Source: Glaesserella sp041817755
GTDB lineage: Bacteria; Pseudomonadota; Gammaproteobacteria; Enterobacterales; Pasteurellaceae
DNA length: 64,000 nucleotides
NCBI RefSeq assembly: GCF_041817755.1
Contig: NZ_JBGYBX010000071.1
Span: 1-64,000 of the forward strand
Direction of reading: 5' to 3'
Below the pieces are notes generated by a model, which was not told the origin of the DNA, made no database searches, and saw only the letters and a program-made list of their open reading frames with translations. The translations under genes and the position numbers were made by a program. Below are positions 34,978-43,564 of the stretch, in pieces. Each line of letters starts with the position of its first letter. Within the stretch, counting starts at the first letter, position 1.

Positions 34978-35561
34978 TGGAGTTAAGCGCACAAGAACGC
35001 AGTTTTATTTACCGCTGGTTCAATTACCTGCTCGAACGGGAACTCTCGGACGAGCAACTGCAAGCCTTACAAGCGGGGAGATTTGAGTCGTTTTTTGCAT
35101 TTATGACCGAATTGGGTTTTGCCGATCAGGTTGCAAAATTCCGACTCGAACTGACCGCTTGTCAGCGGCTTGACGTCCCACATTTAGAGCTTGCCGCCGA
35201 TTACACCCAACTGTTTTTACTGGACGGGCAAAATAGCGCCCTGCCTTATGCCTCGGCGTATCTGAATGATGCCGAATTGACACACCAGCTCAACGCCATA
35301 GACACACTACTCGAACAATCCGCCTTAACCCTTAACCGGACAAAAAACGAACCGAGTGATCATCTTTGCATGCATTTAGCGCTATTGATTCATTTGATTG
35401 AACAAGAATCCGTACACCGACATGCCTTTATCACTGAGCGGTTACTCAACTGGCTGCCCCGACTCAGCGAAAAAGCGGTAACAATCAATACACAGACCCG
35501 TTTCTATCAAGTGCTGCTGTCTTGGTTGACGACGGTTCTTCAGTCCGATATTCATCCTTAA
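34977..35561 (+). CDS. torD: TorD-family molybdoenzyme chaperone
   Basis: A 194-residue cytoplasmic all-helical chaperone that binds the Tat signal of the reductase and aids molybdenum cofactor insertion before export. The TorD/DmsD features are LAADYTQLFL (the D-Y-T/xxF motif), then the hinge and EPSDHLCMHLALLIHL (the E-P-x-D-H signature). Length matches E. coli TorD (199). Translation is coupled to the reductase by a one-base overlap, so the pair is stoichiometrically matched. Confidence 0.95.
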   Translation: MELSAQERSFIYRWFNYLLERELSDEQLQALQAGRFESFFAFMTELGFADQVAKFRLELTACQRLDVPHLELAADYTQLFLLDGQNSALPYASAYLNDAELTHQLNAIDTLLEQSALTLNRTKNEPSDHLCMHLALLIHLIEQESVHRHAFITERLLNWLPRLSEKAVTINTQTRFYQVLLSWLTTVLQSDIHP

Positions 35562-35580
35562 TCCACTCTAGGAGCCATTT

Positions 35581-36687
35581 ATGAAAAAAACCTTTCTTCG
35601 CAATCTGTTCACTATAGCCTTTCTCTCCTTCTCTGCATTGACGCATGCGGAAATCACCACGATTAAAGATGTGCGGGGACGAGAAGTCAAGGTTGATGTC
35701 CCGGCAAAACGGGTTATTTTATCTTTCTATTACCCGGACTATATTGCCGTCACGGGGGCGGAAAATTTTAAACATGTTGTCGGTATTTCACGCGAATTTT
35801 GGGAAAAATTCAACCCGGGCAGCTGGGCGTTGTTTGCGGAGAAATTACCGAATTTAAAAGAGATGGCCGATATCGGTAACATCAATACCGGTACCTTTTC
35901 TACTGAAAAAGTCCTTGCCTTAAAACCGGACGTGATTGTCTTAGCCGATTGGCAATATCAAACGATAGCCGGTGAAATTCCGCGCCTTGAGCAAGCGGGC
36001 ATTCCGATTGTGGTCGTCGATTTTAATGCGCAAACGGTCGAAAAACATACGCAAAGTGCCCGTATTTTCGGACAGCTTACCGGAACGGAAGCGCGTGCGA
36101 ATAAGATTGCCGAGGAATACGCCAAAGGCATTGCAGAAATTCAGCGCCGTGTGAAAGCGGCGAATTTACCGAAACCGAAAATTTACATCGAATTCGGCAA
36201 TAAAGGACCGAGTGAGCACAGCTTCACCTTTGGCAATAATATGTGGGGAGCGATCGCTAATACCGTCGGCGGCGATAACATTAGCGCGCCTTTTGTGGAA
36301 AATTGGGGTCCGATTAACCCTGAGCAAGTACTTGCATCGAAACCTGAGGTCATTATGATTTCCGGCACGGAAATGGAAAACACAACCAATCCGGAAATTA
36401 TGTCGATGGGGATTGATATTACCGAAGCGGATGCGCAAAAACGCTTGAAAGGCTTCACTCAACGTGTCGGTTGGTCGGCATTACCCGCCGTCAAAGAAGG
36501 CAGAGTCTATGGTTTGTATCATACCGCATCACGTTCGTTAATCGATTTAGCCAGTGCGCAATTTATGGCGAAAGCCCTTTATCCGACACTGTTTAGCGAT
36601 ATCGATCCGCAGAAAACCTATGACGATTTCTATCAACAATATTTGCCGATCAAACCTGAAGGTACGTTCTTTATCCGGTTGAAATAG
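35581..36687 (+). CDS. Periplasmic binding protein, FepB/BtuF/MolA class (orphan)
   Basis: A 368-residue exported protein: signal peptide cut after ALTHA (about residue 23), then TTIKDVRGREVKVDVPAKRVIL, the usual start of class III (siderophore, cobalamin or metal) binding proteins. EKVLALKPDVIVLADWQY closes the first lobe, a long linking helix follows, and the second lobe has NPEQVLASKPEVIMISGTE. It lies 19 bp after torD with an AGGAG-type ribosome site, so it is probably in the reductase operon. No permease or ATPase gene accompanies it. The class includes ferric-siderophore, haem, nickel and molybdate/tungstate binders (MolA of Haemophilus); the ligand is unknown. Linkage to a Mo enzyme makes oxyanion binding worth testing. 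Confidence 0.85.
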   Translation: MKKTFLRNLFTIAFLSFSALTHAEITTIKDVRGREVKVDVPAKRVILSFYYPDYIAVTGAENFKHVVGISREFWEKFNPGSWALFAEKLPNLKEMADIGNINTGTFSTEKVLALKPDVIVLADWQYQTIAGEIPRLEQAGIPIVVVDFNAQTVEKHTQSARIFGQLTGTEARANKIAEEYAKGIAEIQRRVKAANLPKPKIYIEFGNKGPSEHSFTFGNNMWGAIANTVGGDNISAPFVENWGPINPEQVLASKPEVIMISGTEMENTTNPEIMSMGIDITEADAQKRLKGFTQRVGWSALPAVKEGRVYGLYHTASRSLIDLASAQFMAKALYPTLFSDIDPQKTYDDFYQQYLPIKPEGTFFIRLK

Positions 36688-36734
36688 CGGCAAGTCCCGA
36701 GCCTACTAAATGAAAGAGTTGCCCCTTTACTCAT

Positions 36735-36761
36735 AAAAAAACTGCACGCTAATGCGTGCAG
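36735..36761 (-). terminator. Intrinsic terminator of the tad operon
   Basis: On the minus strand the perfect 8-bp stem CTGCACGC/GCGTGCAG with a 4-base loop is followed by TTTTTTT. It lies 50 bases after the tadG stop, closing the tad transcript. On the plus strand no T-run follows, so it may only weakly stop the binding-protein operon. Confidence 0.88.
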
Positions 36762-36811
36762 GGTTAAGCATAAGTAAGTCACTCGGTGACTCTTTCAATA
36801 CGGATCTCTGT

Positions 36812-38632
36812 TTATTTTAAGAAAGACGGTTTTTTAGAGGTTGCACGTCCGACTTCTTCATCTATACTGATAATTTGTTTGAATGCTTCCAATAAGGCTT
36901 CTTTATTATTAACGATATAATAATTTTTATCACCAACACATTTTTTCCATGCTGCCGCTAAGTTAGCAGGCGGGTTATAGCCGAAGGCGACGAAAGCAAG
37001 CTTAGTTGGCAACTCTTTAAAATCTTTATCTTGAAGTTTATTTGCCTGTTGTCTGATTCTGTCACAAACTCCGCGGTTTAATAAATTCTCTATAAAATCA
37101 GCCGTTGGGGTATTATCTTCACCATCCGATAACATCAACATAATCCGTTGGGTATTACTTCCAATCTCTTTTGCCGTTACCTTATTTTTATCCATTAGAT
37201 AATTTGCACCAACTATTAACCCTGAAGAAATATTTGTTGCCCCCCACAATTCTGTTTTTTCCAGTGTTTCTACAACATTTCTGTTGTTTACTGTAAACCA
37301 CTCTTCCGATGTTGTTAGCCCCGGCGGTTTACCAGAATACGATTCCATATCGCCTTTTTTTCCAATTAAATAAGGTGTAATCTCAATGTTATTATCTTCA
37401 TCGTAGACTAATTCATAATTTCTTGGTTTTCCATCAAATTCATTAATTTGTGATATGGTTTTTTCCATATCAACATAATCATTAAAAATCCGACTAATCG
37501 TATCTCGGTCACCTAAATATAAGGCTCTTTTCATTACCTTATCTAAATCAATGCTAGCACGACACTCCCTAACGCGATAATCGTTATATATAACATAGTA
37601 ACCATGGCAATCATCAGTGTTATAGCTTTCGAGACCATGCTCTTTATTATATATCTCACCAAAAGGGACATATTTACCTTTCGCATAATCATAAACTTCC
37701 TCTCTTAGGTAGATATCCTTAGATATATTTCTTTTCCCTATAAAAGGAAAAACTCGCTTAGGGATTCCTCGTTCTTGAGCATAAGTTGAAAAAGTAACAA
37801 AACCAATACGATTAAATGGACTCGTATTTTCAGTTTGCTTAGTAGGTAAAAGAATATTGGTAATTTCAGATACCGTATCTCTTAAAATATGTGCACGTCT
37901 TTTATCGGGATCAGGCTCACGACCGTTATTTTTCCAATTTCCTTTTGTATTATCTCCAGCGATATTATCCAACATAGATGTCGAAAAATCTAACACCATA
38001 ACCAAATCAATCGGAATTACGGCATTCCGTTCTTTTTGCACAAATACATCTCCGGAATGTATGCTCGTTTCTTTTTCAAAAGTTAAGCCGTTAAGATTTT
38101 CATTATACAGCCACGAGCTTCGCGAAATATTCCCCGAAACCTGACAAGCAACCACTGTTTTTACGGCAATATTTATTTTTTCTCCGTTTCCATCATGATA
38201 TATTTTCTCCTCGCCGCATTGATAACTAAAATCTTTATCTAACTTGGCTTGAGGGAGATAGAGCCCAACGATGCCTTTCAACAGTTCTTGATTCCGTCGA
38301 TTTTGCATTGCGGAGAAGGTATCTTCACCGAATTGTTCGGTTTCATCTTCGGTTAATTTGCCTTTATTTTTTTGTCTTGCTATTTCTTTATGTTCTTTAT
38401 TTTTTCTCGACGCATTATTTTCCGCCACTAATGCCAATGCCGCCTGTTCCGTTGCTTGCATTAGGCGAGCTTTATCCAATAACATACCGGAGCCGTCAAC
38501 GGCGAATGCCATCAAGCCTAATAACGGCATAGACAGCAACATCATCATCATATAGTAGACGCCCTGTTCGTTTTTGTAGAAGCGGCGCATTTCTTTTGTT
38601 AGAGCGGAAACGACCTGAAATCTATTTTTCAT
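36812..38632 (-). CDS. tadG: Tad pilus assembly protein TadG (von Willebrand factor A domain)
   Basis: A 606-residue protein with an N-terminal TadE/G-type membrane segment (YYMMMMLLSMPLLGLMAFAVDGSGM, about residues 26-50). A Ala/Glu/Lys-rich stretch follows, then a VWA domain starting at IDLVMVLDFSTSMLDN (about 203-218), with the MIDAS DxSxS motif intact. A later RIMLMLSDGEDNTP segment supplies the remaining metal-site residues. In Aggregatibacter, TadG is needed for Flp pilus biogenesis and is thought to sit in the envelope. It is the last gene of the tad operon and is followed by its terminator. Low G+C content is shared with the rest of the locus. Confidence 0.93.
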   Translation of the reverse strand: MKNRFQVVSALTKEMRRFYKNEQGVYYMMMMLLSMPLLGLMAFAVDGSGMLLDKARLMQATEQAALALVAENNASRKNKEHKEIARQKNKGKLTEDETEQFGEDTFSAMQNRRNQELLKGIVGLYLPQAKLDKDFSYQCGEEKIYHDGNGEKINIAVKTVVACQVSGNISRSSWLYNENLNGLTFEKETSIHSGDVFVQKERNAVIPIDLVMVLDFSTSMLDNIAGDNTKGNWKNNGREPDPDKRRAHILRDTVSEITNILLPTKQTENTSPFNRIGFVTFSTYAQERGIPKRVFPFIGKRNISKDIYLREEVYDYAKGKYVPFGEIYNKEHGLESYNTDDCHGYYVIYNDYRVRECRASIDLDKVMKRALYLGDRDTISRIFNDYVDMEKTISQINEFDGKPRNYELVYDEDNNIEITPYLIGKKGDMESYSGKPPGLTTSEEWFTVNNRNVVETLEKTELWGATNISSGLIVGANYLMDKNKVTAKEIGSNTQRIMLMLSDGEDNTPTADFIENLLNRGVCDRIRQQANKLQDKDFKELPTKLAFVAFGYNPPANLAAAWKKCVGDKNYYIVNNKEALLEAFKQIISIDEEVGRATSKKPSFLK

Positions 38633-38656
38633 AACTAGTGTTACCTTATAAATATA

Positions 38657-39256
38657 TTACCGAGAAACGGCAAATGATGAAGAGCGAACCAATGTATTCA
38701 TTTCACTCTCTTCTTTTAAAAAGAAGGATTTAAAAAAGCTGCTTATTTCCATACAAAGGGTGACTTGGTAGAGTGGAATTCTCCGCTCTCCCACTTTTTC
38801 GGATACCGGTGACAAATCCGCCGAATCACTTAACTTTTTGTATGGTTGACACTTAGCACTATCCGTTGCGACGGTATTATTCGGTTCCTTTGTACTCCAA
38901 TATTCCAATACAACATAGATCTTTTCTTCACTGTCTTTATCACCGAAAACGAATTTTTTCGCTAAGGACTCCATATTTTTTAGATCTTCATGAGTAACTT
39001 TAGGATCTTTTTCTTCTCCTTCCTCTGTATACAGTACTGCCCGCTCACGTAATAAACTCACCAGTGAATAAGAGGCGTTATCCAATTTTCCCATGGTCGA
39101 ACGAACCAAAACCAAATCTGCCGTGAAAGCAAACATTAGCCCTAAGACAAAAATCATCAGTACCGCATCAACCGAAACAGAACCGGTCTTCTTTTTAATG
39201 AACGACACTATTTTGTGCTTTTTCTCTACCATATTCTTGTTCCTGTACGATGACAA
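38657..39256 (-). CDS. tadF: Tad pseudopilin TadF
   Basis: A 199-residue (191 if the second ATG at 39232 is used) minor pseudopilin. A basic leader ends in KKKTGSVSVDAVLMIFVLGLMFAF, the prepilin-peptidase site G/SVSVDA followed by the hydrophobic helix; the usual Glu at position +5 of the mature protein is Asp. The remainder is a soluble domain with two Cys pairs. The frame overlaps tadE by 62 bases (or 38 with the later start), so translation is coupled. In Aggregatibacter both TadE and TadF are cut by TadV and are needed for fibril formation. Confidence 0.9.
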   Translation of the reverse strand: MSSYRNKNMVEKKHKIVSFIKKKTGSVSVDAVLMIFVLGLMFAFTADLVLVRSTMGKLDNASYSLVSLLRERAVLYTEEGEEKDPKVTHEDLKNMESLAKKFVFGDKDSEEKIYVVLEYWSTKEPNNTVATDSAKCQPYKKLSDSADLSPVSEKVGERRIPLYQVTLCMEISSFFKSFFLKEESEMNTLVRSSSFAVSR

Positions 39257-39764
39257 ATTCTCTGTTGAATAAATGACTTAATATATTTTGAGGTAAAAAA
39301 GGCAGTTTTACCGGAAACTGATATTCAAACCCTAATTGGTAACGGGCAATAGCTATCCCTTTCGCATTAATCGGTATTGCTTTTCCGTCTTGATCTTTCT
39401 CGGGTTGTTTGAAATTCTCCTTGATCAGATCGTCAATAGTCTCGGCATATTTCACATCGACTTTGGGTTCTCCGGCGGCCACAAACAACCAAGCCATAGT
39501 AGACTGGTTTTTATTGTCTAACTGTTCCGTTAAGGTTTTTTTAAATAATGCCACATAATCACCGTTCTCCGCTTCTTGGTTCTTAGTTACGATAATGCTG
39601 CGCATTACCGCAGCATCCCAGTAAGCCGAAGTAATCGATATCCTTGCCAATTCAAAGATCATAAACAACACCATCAAAAAGAATCCAATGGTGAGGCCAA
39701 ATTCAACAGCAGCTACGCCTTTATGATCTTTTATAAAACGATTAATCATTTTTTTCATAAACAT
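39195..39764 (-). CDS. tadE: Tad pseudopilin TadE
   Basis: A 189-residue minor pseudopilin: leader FMKKMINRFIKDHKG, cleavage motif G/VAAVEFGL with the usual Glu at +5, then a hydrophobic helix (GLTIGFFLMVLFMIFELARI) and a soluble C-terminal domain. It is processed by the TadV peptidase and takes part in Flp pilus assembly. The start may be the first or third codon (both Met). It overlaps tadF and follows tadD by 6 bp. Confidence 0.92.
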   Translation of the reverse strand: MFMKKMINRFIKDHKGVAAVEFGLTIGFFLMVLFMIFELARISITSAYWDAAVMRSIIVTKNQEAENGDYVALFKKTLTEQLDNKNQSTMAWLFVAAGEPKVDVKYAETIDDLIKENFKQPEKDQDGKAIPINAKGIAIARYQLGFEYQFPVKLPFLPQNILSHLFNREFVIVQEQEYGREKAQNSVVH

Positions 39765-39770
39765 ACACTA

Positions 39771-40526
39771 TTAATAATGAATACTCGGCATTCTTTCCGT
39801 TTTCTTCAATGCGTTGATTAAATCTTCCGGACTGGTATTGAGTTTTTCTTTACGGATAATATCCAAGGCATAATCCGTATCGCCGCTTTTAACCAAGGCG
39901 AATACTAAGTTATGAATTAAACGGCGATCTTTTGAACCATTCAAATATTGCGGCAACAATAATTCGGATGCATTACGATAATCACCGTTAATAATGCTCA
40001 ACATCGCTAAATTATTGATGGCAACAAGATCAGAAATAAATAATTCGCGCGCTTTGTTAATATCGCTAAAGGCATCTTGTAATTTACCGTTTTGCGCAAA
40101 AATAATGCCTCTCAGGTTGTACGCTTCTCCATTGCTCGGCGAACGGGCAATTAAGGCTGTCGCGTTATTCATTGCTTCATCATATTTTGCCAATTGAATT
40201 TGGTTTCTGATTTGCAATATAGCTGCCGCCTCACCTAATTGATCCTGTCTTGCCAATAACGGTTGCAAATAGAGTAATGATGAGTTGCTGTCGCCGGCTT
40301 GATAATAACTTTCCGCCAATTTATAGCGAATGTTCGGATCATCATTCTTTTTCAATACATCACGATAAAGCGAGATGAGTGCATTGTGGTTTTTCACGCT
40401 TTGATACAGTTTCTCTTTTGCCTCAAACGTTTCGGCTGAACCTGTCGTATTCGGAAAAGAGGAACAAGCGGATAATGAAATAACCAAGCCACAGAAAACG
40501 GTAGTTTTAATTAATTTAGAATACAT
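39771..40526 (-). CDS. tadD: Tad pilus lipoprotein TadD (TPR protein)
   Basis: A 251-residue lipoprotein: the signal KLIKTTVFCGLVISLSAC places the lipid-bearing Cys at about residue 21 (lipobox LSAC). The mature part is a string of tetratricopeptide repeats, seen in YKLAESYYQAGDSNSSLLYLQPLLA and AYNLRGIIFAQNGKLQDAFSDINKA. It is thought to anchor and scaffold the secretin or assembly machine at the outer membrane, like the PilF/PilW pilotins. It overlaps tadC by 11 bases. Confidence 0.92.
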   Translation of the reverse strand: MYSKLIKTTVFCGLVISLSACSSFPNTTGSAETFEAKEKLYQSVKNHNALISLYRDVLKKNDDPNIRYKLAESYYQAGDSNSSLLYLQPLLARQDQLGEAAAILQIRNQIQLAKYDEAMNNATALIARSPSNGEAYNLRGIIFAQNGKLQDAFSDINKARELFISDLVAINNLAMLSIINGDYRNASELLLPQYLNGSKDRRLIHNLVFALVKSGDTDYALDIIRKEKLNTSPEDLINALKKTERMPSIHY

Positions 40527-41370
40527 TTGGTAAGACCCTCATCGCACCAGGTGCTAAAATTAAAATAATAATTGGGAACATAATAAATAAGATCAACGGA
40601 ATACTCATTTTGGCCGATAATGTACCTAACTTTTCTTCCATGACTAATAATTGCATTTCTCGAATATCTGCCGACAATTGCGTCAACTGCGGATAAATCG
40701 AAGAACCGAAATTTAAGCTCTGCTGCATTACGGTACAAAACATTCTGATTTCTTTTGTCGGTAACGAAATGGCTAAATCTTGTAATGCTGCTGCCAACCC
40801 GGTAATTTCCGCTTTACGGATAATACGTAAAAGTACATAAGTCAAATCCGGATTTAATTTTTTGAAATCCATGGCAACTTGTTTAAGCGCCGCTTCAATG
40901 GTAATACCGGTTTGTACGTTTACGGCGACTAAATCAATAAAACCGGACAAGTCGGTCATAATGCGTTTGATTTTACTTGCCAAAATACTGTTCGTCAGTA
41001 TTCCCGGAATAAGAATAACGGCAAGAATAACAAAAAATATGCCGATAAAAAGACTTGTTCCGTCGCTATCCATATTAAATAAATAATATATTAGAGAGAG
41101 TACAAAAATAACCAGAAGCTTCATACTTACGTCTCTATCTACCGTACCTAAAAATTTCAGGAGCGGATTATTATTAATTAATAACAATTCAAGTTCTATT
41201 TGTTGTTTGCTTTTTCCTCTCGGAATTTCATCATCACTTTTTTCTTTCGGTCTAAGATTAAGAATAATCTCTTGATAGATATCAAACTTTTTCTTTAACG
41301 AAAAGGCAATAAAAAGGATAATTGCACCGGAAACAATGAGGGCTAAAAGAAATAATGCTATTTTAATCAT
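40516..41370 (-). CDS. tadC: Tad inner-membrane platform protein TadC
   Basis: A 284-residue GspF/PilC-type platform protein, started at the ATG (41370) that overlaps the tadB stop as ATGA and has a GAGGAA ribosome site; an upstream in-frame ATG (41394) lies inside tadB. Membrane segments are near residues 3-23, 85-130 and 255-280. The T2SSF region holds GFIDLVAVNVQTGITIEAALKQVA and MQQSLNFGSSIYPQLTQLSADIREMQ. Together with TadB it couples the TadA motor to pilin polymerisation. Confidence 0.93.
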   Translation of the reverse strand: MIKIALFLLALIVSGAIILFIAFSLKKKFDIYQEIILNLRPKEKSDDEIPRGKSKQQIELELLLINNNPLLKFLGTVDRDVSMKLLVIFVLSLIYYLFNMDSDGTSLFIGIFFVILAVILIPGILTNSILASKIKRIMTDLSGFIDLVAVNVQTGITIEAALKQVAMDFKKLNPDLTYVLLRIIRKAEITGLAAALQDLAISLPTKEIRMFCTVMQQSLNFGSSIYPQLTQLSADIREMQLLVMEEKLGTLSAKMSIPLILFIMFPIIILILAPGAMRVLPNVF

Positions 41371-42254
41371 GTTGATTTCCTCATTAACCACCAAATAATA
41401 AACATCCCTAATAATTCACTACCGATAACATAAAATAAAATAACTCGCCCGCTTGGGTTGTTAATCAGGTAGTCGAAATTTTCCGGCATAGTGAATTTCA
41501 TAAAGAAAAAGAAACCTATCGGGAAACAAGCCACAATCATAGCCGACATTCTTGCTTCGGAGGTCATCGCTTTCTTTTTTTGTTCCATTTTTTTACTGTC
41601 TGCAATTACCCGACCTAGACGGGAGATCACTTCCCGCATTTGTCCGCCTTTCGTTAAGTTGGTACGGATAATCGTAATAAAAAAGTAAAACTCTTTATAA
41701 GGATAACGTGTATAACTGTCTAAAAATACCGACATCGGATCTTCACCGATAGATAAGCGACGATAGATATTTCGGAACTCTTCCCCCATTTGTCCGGTAA
41801 TATCTTTACCGCAACGATCCAATGCCTGTAATAAACCAGCACCGGATGATGTCGCCGAGTTAATGACCTGAATAATTTCAGGAAATTTTTCTTCAAACAT
41901 TTTTCTGTTTCGGTATTGCCCGAGTTTCCAAACAAGAAGAAAGAAGATAATTAAGAATCCCAAACTAAATAATGTCGTATTTATTTTGATATAGAATAAA
42001 TTGGTATAGTATAAAACCAAGAAGACAATAACACTGATAATAATACTTTTAAACAGATTCTTCTTATCTCCGCCTGTAAAATAAAATAACCATAGTGTCA
42101 AATCTTGCTTTATACTTTCCCAAATTTCTTTGAGTTTATTGGTATCATTATGTTCTTTGGCATGAATGCGTCTTCTTGTTTTATTCCATTTCAAAATGGT
42201 ATATATAAGTAACGCGATACCAAACGCAAGAATCGAATAGTAAAATAAGACCAT
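41367..42254 (-). CDS. tadB: Tad inner-membrane platform protein TadB
   Basis: A 295-residue partner of TadC with the same T2SSF fold, started at MVLFYYSILAFGIALL (42254), which follows GAGG at proper spacing; an earlier start at 42290 lies in tadA. Membrane helices are near residues 1-20, 75-110 and 235-295. The GspF-like domain carries INSATSSGAGLLQALDRCGKDI and RTNLTKGGQMREVISRLGRVI. The gene is directly after tadA with a gap of one base and overlaps tadC by 4 bases. Confidence 0.93.
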   Translation of the reverse strand: MVLFYYSILAFGIALLIYTILKWNKTRRRIHAKEHNDTNKLKEIWESIKQDLTLWLFYFTGGDKKNLFKSIIISVIVFLVLYYTNLFYIKINTTLFSLGFLIIFFLLVWKLGQYRNRKMFEEKFPEIIQVINSATSSGAGLLQALDRCGKDITGQMGEEFRNIYRRLSIGEDPMSVFLDSYTRYPYKEFYFFITIIRTNLTKGGQMREVISRLGRVIADSKKMEQKKKAMTSEARMSAMIVACFPIGFFFFMKFTMPENFDYLINNPSGRVILFYVIGSELLGMFIIWWLMRKST

Positions 42255-42255
42255 A

Positions 42256-43533
42256 TTAAACCTCGCCGAAAATACTTTGCAATTCAGCACTTAAATTAAA
42301 TACTTGGGCGTTTTGATATACTGCTGAGCGAGTTAATAAACCATGATTGACAAATTCTCCAATAATTTTCCCTTTCTCATCACGATATTTACTTGGCTGA
42401 TACGAGAAAATATCTTGAAGCACAATTTGCCCATTCTCCATCCCCATGACTTCGGTAATATTCATAACTTTTCTTGAACCGTCATTTAAACGGGAGGCTT
42501 GGATAATAATATTTACTGCAGACGAAATATTGCGGCGAATAGCTTCAAGCGGTAAAGAGGCATTCGACATCATAACCATTGCTTCCAAACGGGCAGTCGC
42601 ATCACGCGGACTATTGGCGTGCAGTGTTGACATAGATCCGTCGTGACCGGTATTCATCGCTTGTAGCATTTGGAATGCTTCCGCACCACGACACTCACCG
42701 ACGATAATACGTTCAGGACGCATACGTAACGCGTTGATAACCAAATCCTGCATCGTGATTTCACCGGTTTTTTCCACACCCGCCAAACGCGTTTCTAAAC
42801 GAACTACGTGAGGTTGCTCTAAACGCAACTCTGCCGTATCCTCGAGAGTTAGCACACGCTCCGTCGGTGAAATATAGCTCGACAGCGCATTCAGCAATGT
42901 GGTTTTACCGGAACCGGTACCACCGGAAACAATAATATTCACTCGAGAGCGCGCCGCAATGATGAGGAAATTCGCCATTGCCAACGTCATAGAACCAAAA
43001 TTAACCAATTCTTGTAGCGATTTTTTAGATTTACTGAATTTACGAATTGAAATAGAGGTTCCGTCCAATGCAATCGGATGAATTACGACGTTTAAACGGC
43101 TTCCGTCCGGTAAACGGGAGTCGACTAACGGCATGCTGTCGTCAATACGGCGCCCTACTTTGGCAACCATGCGTTTGGCAATATCCGTCAGCTGTTCGTT
43201 ATTAATAAACGTTTTATTGGTTTTTTCCAGAATACCCGCTCGTTCAACCCAAATATTATCCGGACCGTTCACTAGAATATCGTTAACACCGTCATCTTCC
43301 ATGAGTTCGCGCAACGGACCGTACCCACCGATTTCATCGGCAATGATTTCAGCCATAACAAGCGCATCACCGGATGTAATGTAGATATTGTGAATCGCCG
43401 CAATCCTATTGACATTTTGAATAAGCTCTTCAACCAGTTTGGCTCTTTCATCTTGAATTTGATCAAGTTTTTCCACATCAAGGTTGCTTAGTACTTCACT
43501 TCTAAAAAAAGCCTGTTGTTCTTTCGTTAACAT
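42256..43533 (-). CDS. tadA: Tad pilus assembly/retraction ATPase TadA (CpaF family)
   Basis: A 425-residue hexameric secretion ATPase of the VirB11/GspE group that powers Flp pilus assembly. The Walker A motif is SGGTGSGKTTLLNAL at about residues 203-217, the Asp box LTLEDTAEL about 20 residues further, and the His/Walker-B-like region MRPERIIVGECRGAEAFQMLQAMNTGHDGSMSTLHAN follows. The N-terminal domain has the CpaF pattern DDGVNDILVNGPDNIWVER. All functional residues seem intact, so the machine should be active. It lies 31 bp after tadZ. Confidence 0.96.
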   Translation of the reverse strand: MLTKEQQAFFRSEVLSNLDVEKLDQIQDERAKLVEELIQNVNRIAAIHNIYITSGDALVMAEIIADEIGGYGPLRELMEDDGVNDILVNGPDNIWVERAGILEKTNKTFINNEQLTDIAKRMVAKVGRRIDDSMPLVDSRLPDGSRLNVVIHPIALDGTSISIRKFSKSKKSLQELVNFGSMTLAMANFLIIAARSRVNIIVSGGTGSGKTTLLNALSSYISPTERVLTLEDTAELRLEQPHVVRLETRLAGVEKTGEITMQDLVINALRMRPERIIVGECRGAEAFQMLQAMNTGHDGSMSTLHANSPRDATARLEAMVMMSNASLPLEAIRRNISSAVNIIIQASRLNDGSRKVMNITEVMGMENGQIVLQDIFSYQPSKYRDEKGKIIGEFVNHGLLTRSAVYQNAQVFNLSAELQSIFGEV

Positions 43534-43564
43534 ACACTATTCTTTAAGTTGTCGGATCCATTGA

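Noticed and set aside
36742..36761. Terminator for the rightward binding-protein gene
   Set aside because: The stem has a T-run only on the minus strand; on the plus strand GGTTAAGC follows, so it is assigned to the tad operon.
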